Positions 9,266 to 16,843 of a stretch of DNA of 30,545 nt are shown here, piece by piece. Position numbers and translations under genes: made by a program. Every line of letters starts with the position of its first letter. Positions within the stretch are counted from its first letter, which is position 1. This stretch comes from Rikenella sp. (GTDB lineage Bacteria; Bacteroidota; Bacteroidia; Bacteroidales; Rikenellaceae), in assembly GCA_029054535.1 (NCBI GenBank), contig JAIDFC010000139.1:1-30545 (forward strand). The letters run 5' to 3'. Below the pieces are notes generated by a model, which was given only the letters and a program-made list of their open reading frames with translations, was not told the origin of the DNA and did not search any database.

Positions 9266-10166
9266 GAGCTTCGATGAGTTTAACGGTAAATCGGGCATAG
9301 ACCCGCTCTTTTTGTTTGCGGATGTCGGAGATCCGGAACCCCTCGACGGCGAAAAGGTCGTACAGGCGATCCCGGTAACGCAATCGACGCAGGCCGGGCT
9401 GGCCGAAAAGCCAGTACAGGTTTCGCGCACGGCGGGTCAACTCCTCCATGTCGGCGACTCGGAGGGTGGCGGACAGAGTCAGGGTGTGTTTGTCTATCCC
9501 CGCCTTGACCCAGGCCTCATCGGACGGACAGAGGGTCGCCTTCAGTTCGCGAGCGGCCGGCAAGTCCCAGACTCCTTCGGCGGAAAAGAACGTGAGGCCG
9601 AAACTCTCCCAAAGCCACTCGTCGATCGAACCGACGGTCGGGCGGCCGAACCACGGCGCGTCGTTTTCCCACACGCCGAGGCGGTTCCACCGACCCGTGG
9701 CGAGAATCCACTGCCGGGGCCACTCGGCGGTCGAGCCGCTGAAGTCGGGCAGTACGGGGAGCGGTTCGGTAAAGGTCAGGGAGACCGAGGCGATCCGTCG
9801 CCGCGGCCGGATCTTCACCTCTTTCCGCAGGCCCACCCTCCACGCGCCCCAGTCGCATCGCAGCTCGACGGCGGCGGGAAGCCCGGCCAGGAAGGTCCGA
9901 AAAGCGTCGATCCGCCAGCGGAGACTCTCTTCGTCGTCGGCCAGCAGGCTTCCGACGAGTTGTATCTCGCGCGTGCCGAACACGTAACGGTCGTCGGGGC
10001 GGACGTAGGGCTCCAACCCCTCGTCGCCGGCCCACTGGCGGTAGCTCTCGCCGGTGCGGGCGGGCATGTCCCAGGCGCCGCTCAGGGCGAGGTTGCTCCC
10101 CGAGGCGTGGCCGGCCACGAATCCGAAACCGGCGAGCGGAGTGTCGTTCAAATAATAGTTGTTCAT
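9255..10166 (-). CDS. Distal tail protein (Dit-like)
   Basis: Predicted 303 aa, starting at 10166 (MNNYYLND), 4 bases after the preceding stop. The open frame upstream of that ATG reads out of frame through the previous gene. Position between tape measure and hub is the Dit slot of siphovirus tails. The sequence is beta-rich with an internal two-part pattern: a first half with REIQLVGSLLADDEES and LSLTF-like strands, and a second half with KHTLTLSATLRVADMEEL followed by YRDRLYDLFAVEGFRI. Dit forms the hexameric ring joining the tail tube to the hub. The call rests on gene order and fold-like pattern rather than a strong motif. Confidence 0.65.
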   Translation of the reverse strand: MNNYYLNDTPLAGFGFVAGHASGSNLALSGAWDMPARTGESYRQWAGDEGLEPYVRPDDRYVFGTREIQLVGSLLADDEESLRWRIDAFRTFLAGLPAAVELRCDWGAWRVGLRKEVKIRPRRRIASVSLTFTEPLPVLPDFSGSTAEWPRQWILATGRWNRLGVWENDAPWFGRPTVGSIDEWLWESFGLTFFSAEGVWDLPAARELKATLCPSDEAWVKAGIDKHTLTLSATLRVADMEELTRRARNLYWLFGQPGLRRLRYRDRLYDLFAVEGFRISDIRKQKERVYARFTVKLIEAHES

Positions 10167-10170
10167 GACG

Positions 10171-10701
10171 TCAATCGTAGTATCCGTTTTTGTGTTTGTC
10201 GACCACCTCGACCGTCGTTCCGGGCTGCGCGGCACAGGTTACGCGGGCGTCGCCGTAACGGTAGACGGTAACCCGCGACCCTTCGTCGGCCCGGATATCG
10301 AGCCGACTCGCGTCGAAGCAGTCGACCGTTACGAGCGAGTGGCCGCGCACGTCGAGCCGCGCATGGCTGTCGTGCTTGACGAACACCTGCGCGACCTCGT
10401 AGCGGTCGTAATCGAGGGTCGCGTCGCAACGGCCGACCAGGGCGACTTTCCGTTCGTTTCGCGAACGGAAAGTCTCGTTCACGTGAAGGCCGTAGCGTTC
10501 GCATTCGCCTTTAAAGTGCCGTTCGATGTACTCGACGGTCGGAAAATCCCAACCGAAACAGAAGTCGATCCCGCGCATGTACATCTGTACGAGGGTGGCT
10601 TTGTCGGCAGCTCGGTCGAGCATCCGTTGCCACGGGCCGCAAAGGTCGTGGCGCAGGGCGGCGGTCTTGAGTTCCTGCCTGAGTCGTTCTATTGTGCCCA
10701 T
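10171..10701 (-). CDS. Conserved-looking tail operon protein, beta-solenoid-like C-terminus
   Basis: A 176-aa protein with no family I can name. Residues 1-65 are helical and basic, with WQRMLDRAADKATLVQMYMRG and a WDFPTVEYIERHF segment. Residues about 80-170 show short alternating strands of V, D and R (for example ARLDVRGHSLVTVDCFDAS), which resemble rungs of a small beta-solenoid. Its ATG overlaps the end of the tape measure gene by 13 bases and it ends 4 bases before the Dit-like gene, so it is fully embedded in the tail operon. A structural or assembly role at the tail tip is an inference from position only. Confidence 0.7.
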   Translation of the reverse strand: MGTIERLRQELKTAALRHDLCGPWQRMLDRAADKATLVQMYMRGIDFCFGWDFPTVEYIERHFKGECERYGLHVNETFRSRNERKVALVGRCDATLDYDRYEVAQVFVKHDSHARLDVRGHSLVTVDCFDASRLDIRADEGSRVTVYRYGDARVTCAAQPGTTVEVVDKHKNGYYD

Positions 10702-13700
10702 ACCTGTTTGTTTTCAGTGTTGTTCTTAATGGCGCGGAGCTCGGCGGCGACGGTGTCGAGTCGCTCGCGGAGTCCGTCGGTGTTATCGGCGGTCCGGCGG
10801 GTGTTCTCCTCGATGGCGATGTTGGTCCGCGCGATGTCGGCGACTTCGACGAGCGAAGATTGGGCGGCGGCGAGCTGTTCGCTGCCGAGGCTCGCGAGCC
10901 GGGTTTGCAGGTCGACGCCGAGGCGAAAGAGTCCTTCGAGCCGCGAGGCGGTCTGTTCGGTGATCTTCTCCGAGATCTCGCCCCGCATCCCCTCGGCCGG
11001 TTGACTCTCGGTCGCAGCTGATTCCAGAAAAAGGTCGTCGTAAAGTCGCAGACCGGCCATGTATTGTTCGCCGGCTGCACGGGCCATACGTTCGAATTCT
11101 CTCTTTTCCTCGTCGGACAACTGACCGTCTTTCATCGCATTGCCCAGGTAATTGACCGCCTCCTCGATCCCCTTGGCCAGGAATTGTTTCTTCAGCGCCT
11201 CCTTGACAGCATTGGACAACACTTTTCGGGTTGTCTCGCCGAGCGCCTCGGCACCGTCCTCACCCTTGGCATAGGCTTCTGTCAGGGCTTCGGCGAAATC
11301 GTCGATGGCCGATTTGATATCGGTCCCGGCCAACATCTCGATCCGCTGCCTTTCGAGCTCCCGCTCTTTGTCTTTCAGGTCCTGAATCTGCTGCTCCCAC
11401 TCGGTAATCTTGCTTTGATCGGTCTTCTTTTTGGCCTGCTCCTCAGCGATCTGTTGCTGAATCTTGAGCTGCTGTTGTTGTAGATTGGCAGCCTGGGCAT
11501 CCATCTGGTCGTACACATCGCCCTTGAAGTCCAGGTCCTGCAACTCCTTTTTCAACTCCTTGATCTGGTCGCTGTAACGACCTTTCTTGTTCTTGCTTTC
11601 GAGATCTGCCAACTGCTTGTTGATCGCTTCGCGCTGCTCTTTCAACGCTTGTTTCTCGGCCTCGGAATTGGTGAAATAGGTCTGCTTGGCGGAACGTCCC
11701 AGACGGTCGTAGGAATAGCTGAGCTGATCGATCTCTTCCTGGAGCTGCTGGATACGTTTTTCGTGTTTTTGGTCGTCGTTGAACAGGGCGAAAAGGGCCG
11801 TCGCCACGCTCAGAGCAGCCGAAATGGCGGTCAAGATGATACTGCTGGTTTCAACCGTCTTGATGGCGGCGCTCAGCCCGAGGCCGGCCTGAATAACGCT
11901 TTGAACAATCTGGATCGAGGCTTTGCCGGAGTCGCCGATCGCATCGCTGAGTACCTCGCAGCCGGCAATGGCATCGTTGATGAAGTCGAAACACCCTTGT
12001 GTAGACTGTCCGAGGTTTTCCCATTTGTTTTTGATCTCCGCCGAGCTCTCCTCTGCTCCGTCGGTCCCTTTCTTGAAAATATCCTTGATACTATCGGCCA
12101 GCCCTTTGAAGGGATTGGCGGCGATGATCCGCTGTTTGGCGCTTTGGAGGCCCTCGACAACCTGTTTGGTGTCGACTTCGTTCAATTTCAGTTCGCCGCT
12201 ATTGAGCTTGGTCTGGATTTCGTCGATCAATTTGTCGATCTCGCTGACGGTCATTTCATCCAAACTGCCCAACAGAGTCTGAACACTATCGTCCTGAAGA
12301 GCCAGAGCCGAGAGTTCGTTCTCTGTCTTTTTCTGCAAGGCTGCCGCTTCGGCTTCATAGCCTTTTTTCCGTAACTCTTCCTGATCTTTGGCCGATTGTT
12401 CGACAATGGCTTTGATCTCCTCTTCGCGACTTCTGTATTGCGGAACGAGGTTCCCGAACGTTTCCCGTACTTCGGCTTTGTCGAGGTTTCCCTTGTACCG
12501 TTCGGACTCCTCCTGCGTGATACGACCCTCTTTGAGGGCTTCGGCGACCCATCGACGTTGCGCTTCGTAACGTTCTTTGATTGTTGCTCTCCGTTTTTCC
12601 TCTTCCGTACAGAGAATGGCGGTCAACTCTTTTTCCCGTTCGGCGAATTCGGATTGATACTCTGCGTCTACGGCAGCACTCTGCCGGTCGGCATCTGTGT
12701 TGATTATGCTTTCCCGTTCTCGAAAATTATTCGTCAATTCGGCGGGGAGATTTCCTCCGAATCGGTCGGCCAGTTCTTTTTGTTCTCGCGCAAGGAGTGC
12801 CAACTTCTGCCGCCGCTCGAGTTCGATCAAGTCGAGTCGTTTCTGTTTGCCGTCTTCCAACAACGCAAGACGTTCGGCCTCCAACTTCAGAGTGTTGTCG
12901 AGAATAATTCCATCGATGTCCGAAGTCGAAGACGATTTATTTCCTCGTTTTTGTTCCGAAGAAAGTTCTTGAATCCCGGCATCGGCTAAAGTTTTAGTCG
13001 ACGCGTTCATAAACTGTGTCGCTTGTTGGATATAGCTGTCCCCTTTGGCCAATTGTTCTCGATACGTTTCCCACTGCTGTTGTTGCAGATGCCTTATCGG
13101 TTTAAACGGATCGATCACTTGCATGGAAGTCGCATCCGCAGCAGCCACGGGTCCTAAATCCATGGTTATGGGAGCGACTTGGATTGGACGGGTTGGATCG
13201 AAATTATTTTCTGTCCCTCCCCAAGGGCTGCTTTCTTCGCTTACGACTTGAGCGGTCAAGGCTTCTTTGTAGGCCTCGACCGCCAGACTCTCGGCCGCTT
13301 TAGCCTTGGCCCGGAGGCGAAAGGCTTCGACTACGGCATCGGTGTTGGTAACCAGGATATTCTCGGCATCGGCCACGTCGTTCACCGCCAGCCCCAGCTG
13401 GCGGAAAGATTCGGCATTTTGGTCGATGAATTTTCGTTTTTCCTGCTCGATACTCAGTTGTTTCCAGGCCTCTTGCAGTTTGCGGTAGGCTGCCAAAGGC
13501 TGACTGGCATGATCGCTGACGGATTCTGCGAATTTTTTATTCTGTTCGGCCAGTAACCGTTGTTCTTCCCGAGCCTCTTCCTGCTTGGTTTTCCAGTTGG
13601 AATACAAGGTGATTAGCCCTCCGATCGCACCGATAATCAATCCGATACCGGAAAACATCAGTGCCTTGGCCGCTGCGTTGCTCAACCCCAACTGAACCGT

Positions 13701-14330
13701 CAACATCTGCTGGGCACGGCTCCAGGCACCGATCAGCGTCGGCATCAAAGTCGTGCGGACGGCCCCCTCTTTCCGAAGCGTATTGGATACCTGTTCCACT
13801 CCGTTGACGACACCCTGGATCTGTTGCAGTTTCTGCAATACGGCGACCAATTGATTGCTTTCGACACCGAATAAGGCGGCGGTATTTTGCGCGATGCCGA
13901 AGGCACCTGACAAACCGTCGAGACCGGCATCGACACTTTTGACTACGGCCAGAAAGTTTTCCAATCCACTCACTCGTTGATCGAGCTTTGTCGAATTTGC
14001 AATGAGGTTGTCTGCCGTTTCGATTTGCGTCGAGGCACCGGCGACTTCATCGCTCAACGTCCGATAGCTGGTTTGCAACAAACTCAGTAATTGCGCGTCC
14101 GCCTCCATCGTCTTGGTATTGCCGACCAGCACCATGGTCTGTGCCATTTGTTGCCAACGACCGATCAATGTATCGATATCGGTTCCGATCTGCATCAATC
14201 GATTTTGCAGGGTTTTGCTCATTTCGTCGCCGGAGCGGGCGACCAGCCCCAACGCTTCGCGCATCTTGTCGGCCTCCCGAACAAAGTCGCCGGAGGCCAA
14301 TGCTTGTTTAATATCTAACTCATCTGCCAT
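10689..14330 (-). CDS. Phage tail tape measure protein
   Basis: The 1213-aa protein is the largest of the module and has the classic tape-measure composition. It has long helical and coiled-coil stretches (about 1-220, 430-700, 855-1010) and two hydrophobic segments (about 221-245, containing GIGLIIGAIGGLITL; about 827-853, containing ILTAISAALSVATALFALF). EQQIQDLKDKERELERQR is a clear coiled coil near 980. Tape measures set tail length and occupy the tube lumen. At the usual 0.15 nm per residue this one would imply a tail near 180 nm if fully used (inference). The start codon lies inside the end of the preceding frame (11-base overlap). No embedded lysozyme or peptidase motif was recognised. 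Confidence 0.9.
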   Translation of the reverse strand: MADELDIKQALASGDFVREADKMREALGLVARSGDEMSKTLQNRLMQIGTDIDTLIGRWQQMAQTMVLVGNTKTMEADAQLLSLLQTSYRTLSDEVAGASTQIETADNLIANSTKLDQRVSGLENFLAVVKSVDAGLDGLSGAFGIAQNTAALFGVESNQLVAVLQKLQQIQGVVNGVEQVSNTLRKEGAVRTTLMPTLIGAWSRAQQMLTVQLGLSNAAAKALMFSGIGLIIGAIGGLITLYSNWKTKQEEAREEQRLLAEQNKKFAESVSDHASQPLAAYRKLQEAWKQLSIEQEKRKFIDQNAESFRQLGLAVNDVADAENILVTNTDAVVEAFRLRAKAKAAESLAVEAYKEALTAQVVSEESSPWGGTENNFDPTRPIQVAPITMDLGPVAAADATSMQVIDPFKPIRHLQQQQWETYREQLAKGDSYIQQATQFMNASTKTLADAGIQELSSEQKRGNKSSSTSDIDGIILDNTLKLEAERLALLEDGKQKRLDLIELERRQKLALLAREQKELADRFGGNLPAELTNNFRERESIINTDADRQSAAVDAEYQSEFAEREKELTAILCTEEEKRRATIKERYEAQRRWVAEALKEGRITQEESERYKGNLDKAEVRETFGNLVPQYRSREEEIKAIVEQSAKDQEELRKKGYEAEAAALQKKTENELSALALQDDSVQTLLGSLDEMTVSEIDKLIDEIQTKLNSGELKLNEVDTKQVVEGLQSAKQRIIAANPFKGLADSIKDIFKKGTDGAEESSAEIKNKWENLGQSTQGCFDFINDAIAGCEVLSDAIGDSGKASIQIVQSVIQAGLGLSAAIKTVETSSIILTAISAALSVATALFALFNDDQKHEKRIQQLQEEIDQLSYSYDRLGRSAKQTYFTNSEAEKQALKEQREAINKQLADLESKNKKGRYSDQIKELKKELQDLDFKGDVYDQMDAQAANLQQQQLKIQQQIAEEQAKKKTDQSKITEWEQQIQDLKDKERELERQRIEMLAGTDIKSAIDDFAEALTEAYAKGEDGAEALGETTRKVLSNAVKEALKKQFLAKGIEEAVNYLGNAMKDGQLSDEEKREFERMARAAGEQYMAGLRLYDDLFLESAATESQPAEGMRGEISEKITEQTASRLEGLFRLGVDLQTRLASLGSEQLAAAQSSLVEVADIARTNIAIEENTRRTADNTDGLRERLDTVAAELRAIKNNTENKQVWAQ

Positions 14331-14562
14331 TGATAGTATTCGCTAAGTTTCGTAAATCGTGATCGGAGGCCGGCGGAGGCATCGAATCGCCCACCGACGA
14401 CCGGTCGTATCGGTATCCCGGAGCATCGGCCAACATCAGGCGGAGGTTGATCCAACTCACCCGATACAAAATATCCCGATAGCTCCAGCCGGTCTTCTCG
14501 GCGATCATCTGGATCACTCCCCAGGGGCTATTCAGACCGACTACGCGTCCGCCTGTTGACTC
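14320..14562 (-). CDS. -1 frame extension of the tail assembly chaperone (GT-like)
   Basis: This is the frame continuing past the stop of the tail chaperone, like the T part of lambda G/GT. If ribosomes slip back one base on GCGGGGGAG (slip at 14562-14566), the 161-aa chaperone gains about 80 residues beginning ESTGGRVVGLNSPWG and ending LRNLANTINGR. The real sequence begins only here: the open frame further upstream (to 14958) is a shadow of the chaperone. An independent start is also possible at the ATG at 14508 (62 aa), which has GGGGAG eight bases ahead. The segment overlaps the tape measure start by 11 bases, exactly the position of T in tailed phages. It would recruit tube subunits to the tape measure. 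Confidence 0.6.
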   Translation of the reverse strand, partial: ESTGGRVVGLNSPWGVIQMIAEKTGWSYRDILYRVSWINLRLMLADAPGYRYDRSSVGDSMPPPASDHDLRNLANTINGR

Positions 14563-15026
14563 CCCCGCTCCTTCGGACTCAGATTGTTCACCGGCAACAT
14601 CAATCTGATAGAGGTCATAAAATCCGCCACGCCGTTGATCCGGACGAAAACCATCCACGCTTCGGCAAAGGCGGTCGGCGTGAGGTGTCGCCCGAGCCAC
14701 CGGGCCAGCCAACGCCGAGGAATCCAACGGCGACGGCCCCGGACCGCCTCCGCCAGGACGTCCAACGCGCCGCCGGCATGTCGGGCCGTAATCGCATAGG
14801 CTCGGGCCAGACTCAACCGGTCGAACTCCTCGACCGAAAGGCCCATCTCGACGATCAGCCGGCTGATGCGGAACAGACCGGCCAACGTAGGTTGACGCAG
14901 GGTGATGTGGAACGAGCGACGGCCGAACAGACGAAAGACGAAGGGTGCGGGTGCGCATGGCACCCGCACCCCTCGTTCCAACAGCGTATCGGCGGCCCTC
15001 AACTGGGTCGATTGCTGTTTGTCCAT
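14541..15026 (-). CDS. Tail assembly chaperone (G-like)
   Basis: A 161-aa protein located between tail tube and tape measure, the position of the tail assembly chaperone in siphoviruses. It is mostly helical and very arginine-rich in its middle (RGRRRWIPRRWLARWLGR, about residues 95-112). LSLARAYAITARHAGGALDVL and FAEAWMVFVRINGVADFM are its main helices. It starts 4 bases after the tail tube stop. Its last codons (ERGSQQADA) overlap the proposed frameshift site, so two products, short and extended, are expected. The family call rests on position and length, since these chaperones diverge quickly. Confidence 0.65.
   Translation of the reverse strand: MDKQQSTQLRAADTLLERGVRVPCAPAPFVFRLFGRRSFHITLRQPTLAGLFRISRLIVEMGLSVEEFDRLSLARAYAITARHAGGALDVLAEAVRGRRRWIPRRWLARWLGRHLTPTAFAEAWMVFVRINGVADFMTSIRLMLPVNNLSPKERGSQQADA
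14560..14571 (-). promoter_or_regulatory. Candidate -1 ribosomal frameshift site
   Basis: On the minus strand the chaperone codons GAG CGG GGG AGT contain a run of five G (14562-14566). A glycine tRNA on GGG can re-pair with GGG one base back, moving into the extension frame. It is not a canonical X XXY YYZ heptamer because the A-site pairing is imperfect. Evidence is the gene arrangement plus the G run; no clear stimulatory stem was found. Confidence 0.45.
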
Positions 15027-15030
15027 GTCG

Positions 15031-15561
15031 TTACGCCTCCGGTTCGTTCGCGACGGTGGTATCCGTAACGGTCATCTTTTTGACGCCGGCCGTTTTCGGC
15101 GCCAGCACCTTGACGGTGTGTTCCAACAGACCGTACCCGTTGCGTTTGATGGCCCAATTGATGCGGGTCGAGATTTTGGCCCGACCGATATTGACCTCCA
15201 GCCCCGAACGGGTGGTGAACCGGACGGCTACCTCGCGCGAGGTGAAGCTTTCCGGAGCTTCCCAGCTTTTCTTGTCGTCCGAGAGCGTCCCTCCGAAGGC
15301 TTTGTGGCAGCTCTCTGGGTCGAGATCCGAGGTCGAGAACTTCAGGGTCGTCGCGCCCGGGATATAGATCTCGTCTTCCGGATCGTCCATCTCCTCGCAT
15401 TCGCAGGCTACCGTTTCGCCTTCGGCCGTCTCGAGCGTGGCGGTGTCTTTGTAGGTTTTACCCAGCGCGGCGTAAGCCTCTGCGGCCGGGGCGCTGCCGT
15501 CGACCGGCAGAGAGGCGATCAGGATTCCTTCTTCGTTCAAACCGATAGCTTTCTTTACCAT
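15031..15561 (-). CDS. Major tail tube protein
   Basis: This 176-aa protein is the first gene of the core tail block, the usual place for the tube subunit. It is acidic and beta-rich. The first half holds KTYKDTATLETAEGE and a CECEEMDDPEDEIY segment, and IPGATTLKFSTSDLDPES is the kind of strand-loop found in Bacteroides phage tail tube proteins. The second half includes REVAVRFTTRSGLEVNIGRA and a lysine-rich end (LAPKTAGVKKM). Tube proteins polymerise as hexameric rings around the tape measure. The start ATG at 15561 lies downstream of a 38-nt palindrome. The exact family cannot be named, but order, size and composition agree. Confidence 0.75.
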   Translation of the reverse strand: MVKKAIGLNEEGILIASLPVDGSAPAAEAYAALGKTYKDTATLETAEGETVACECEEMDDPEDEIYIPGATTLKFSTSDLDPESCHKAFGGTLSDDKKSWEAPESFTSREVAVRFTTRSGLEVNIGRAKISTRINWAIKRNGYGLLEHTVKVLAPKTAGVKKMTVTDTTVANEPEA

Positions 15562-15605
15562 AGTTTTTTGAATTTAGTTTAAAATGGGTTTGTGTTGTTT
15601 TTCCT

Positions 15606-15643
15606 CGCTCTTCGGATCACTCGATCGAGTGATCCGAAGAGCG
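15606..15643. promoter_or_regulatory. Perfect 38-nt palindrome upstream of the tail tube gene
   Basis: Nineteen bases on each side are exactly complementary around a TCGATCGA centre with no loop. It lies 6 bases after the stop of the small membrane protein and 45 bases before the tail tube start. Neither side has a U-tract, so it does not look like a simple intrinsic terminator. It could be an operator, an RNA stability hairpin or an attenuator between the two genes. Confidence 0.6.
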
Positions 15644-15649
15644 GACGGT

Positions 15650-15985
15650 TCAAGCAGGGGGCAGCATCGCGTCCGTCGGGACGGGATTCGTCTCGGGGAC
15701 GCCGGGGCTGAGTTCCGCCTGGAGGATCAGCACCGGACACTGTATCGACGGGGTCCGACAGCGGAATGCCTCCTGGATGATCCTGCTTTTTTGCTCCAAC
15801 GCATCGTCTTTGGTTTCGAGTTTGGTTTCGAGTTTCTCAACTTTGACCGTCAGGCGGCCGATCTCGTCCTGAAGGAGCGTTACGACCTTCGAGGTTTCGT
15901 CGATTCGGCGGCTGTTCTGGCCCAGGATCCAGCTGACCAACGCGACGACGCTCGGAGCGATGACATAAGTAATCCAAGTATCCAT
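15650..15985 (-). CDS. Small membrane-anchored coiled-coil protein of the tail module
   Basis: Predicted 111 aa, starting at 15985 (MDTWITYVIAPSVV); the longer open frame to 16084 lacks plausible coding character. Residues 3-22 form one membrane helix (YVIAPSVVALVSWILG). Residues about 25-70 form a strong coiled coil (LLQDEIGRLTVKVEKLE, continuing to DDALEQKSRIIQ). A CRTPSIQCP motif follows, with two cysteines, then a proline-rich tail. Such proteins sit near phage lysis or tail genes as holin- or spanin-like components, but also as tail assembly helpers; neither role is shown here. It is transcribed leftward, ahead of the tube gene, and divergently from the tail terminator-like gene. Confidence 0.6.
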   Translation of the reverse strand: MDTWITYVIAPSVVALVSWILGQNSRRIDETSKVVTLLQDEIGRLTVKVEKLETKLETKDDALEQKSRIIQEAFRCRTPSIQCPVLILQAELSPGVPETNPVPTDAMLPPA

Positions 15986-16229
15986 TCGGTGAAAACATGG
16001 CGGGGTCGATGCGGTTCCGAGACCGAGGAGCCTGCTGCGCAGCATCCGGAAAAGCCCTCCGTCTCTCGCCCGACCACAGCACAAAGATGGCGCTCGGAAG
16101 CCACTCTAACAAAAAGAGGTCGAAGGGTTTACGTGATTTTTCGCAGGACCGGAAAAACAGCCCACCTTTGTCGTGTCGCCGGGGGATTTCCCGGCCATGT
16201 TTATTCACCTTCTTATCTTTTTTTAATCT

Positions 16230-16634
16230 ATGGAAGAGATTTATCGGAATGTCAGCGCCCGCCTGCGGACGCGTGTACTGGGTCTGGAAACCGTGGCGTT
16301 GGATTGCGGCCAGACGGAAAATCCGTCGGCTCCGGCGTTGGCTTTGCCGGCCGCGTTGGTGGACGTGTCGTATCCGGAGTGCAGCGACATCACCTGCCTC
16401 GTGCAGCAATGTCGGGTCTCGATTTCGGTGCGGGTGGTTTTCCGGGGCGCGCCGGAGGCGGCGGATCCGGCCGCGGAGTTGAGCCTGCTGGAGGACGTCC
16501 ACAACGCGCTCCAAGGCTGGACGGACGATACGTTGAGTTGCCTGAGCCGCACGTCGGTGGTTCCGGAGAGTCGCCACGACGGTCTGAAAGCCTATCGGCT
16601 GGAGTTCGGCACGGCGTTCGAGGAAGAAGAGTAG
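16230..16634 (+). CDS. Tail terminator/tail completion-like protein
   Basis: A 134-aa protein that matches the pattern of the small tail-terminator (DUF3168/gpU-like) proteins seen in Bacteroides prophages. It has an N-terminal helix MEEIYRNVSARLRTRV, then PAALVDVSYPE, the strand SISVRVVFRG, a helix LSLLEDVHNALQGW, and a C-terminal RHDGLKAYRLEFGTAF strand. Tail terminators form the ring capping the head-proximal end of the tube and stop tube growth. Unusually, it is on the plus strand, divergent from the rest of the module. The 244-bp gap to the membrane protein must hold both promoters, although no TAnnTTTG box is evident; a small hairpin, GCCGGG...CCCGGC, lies at 16178-16195. The family call is from remembered pattern, not a search. 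Confidence 0.6.
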   Translation: MEEIYRNVSARLRTRVLGLETVALDCGQTENPSAPALALPAALVDVSYPECSDITCLVQQCRVSISVRVVFRGAPEAADPAAELSLLEDVHNALQGWTDDTLSCLSRTSVVPESRHDGLKAYRLEFGTAFEEEE

Positions 16635-16816
16635 TGCCTTTGTTTTCCGGCGTGTGAGACGAAACGCACCGAGGGGTCAGACCGGAATTGAATATTGCAA
16701 TATCCGATTTTGGGTTTATACGGTGAATGACCGATGAATAGACAGTAACTTTATAATTCTTTGGAAAGGACCTGCTATCTCCTGAAGACTATTGTATAAA
16801 TAAGAAATGTAAATAA

Positions 16817-16843
16817 AAGCCGCTCTCAGATCGAGAGCGGCTT
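16817..16843 (-). terminator. Intrinsic terminator at the end of the HicB-like remnant
   Basis: A perfect 11-bp stem (16817-16827 with 16833-16843) with loop AGATC is followed on the minus strand by TTTATTTACATTTC. It overlaps the last codons of the decayed antitoxin and fits leftward transcription. It also shields the tail-terminator gene from the remnant. Confidence 0.75.

Noticed and set aside
14563..14958. Upstream part of the frame containing the chaperone extension
   Set aside because: It overlaps the tail chaperone in another frame and has shadow-like composition; only the part after the slip site resembles a phage protein.
4325..16634. Contractile tail or type VI/eCIS-like system
   Set aside because: No sheath, AAA+ ATPase, LysM, spike or baseplate wedge genes are recognisable; gene order is that of a non-contractile tail.
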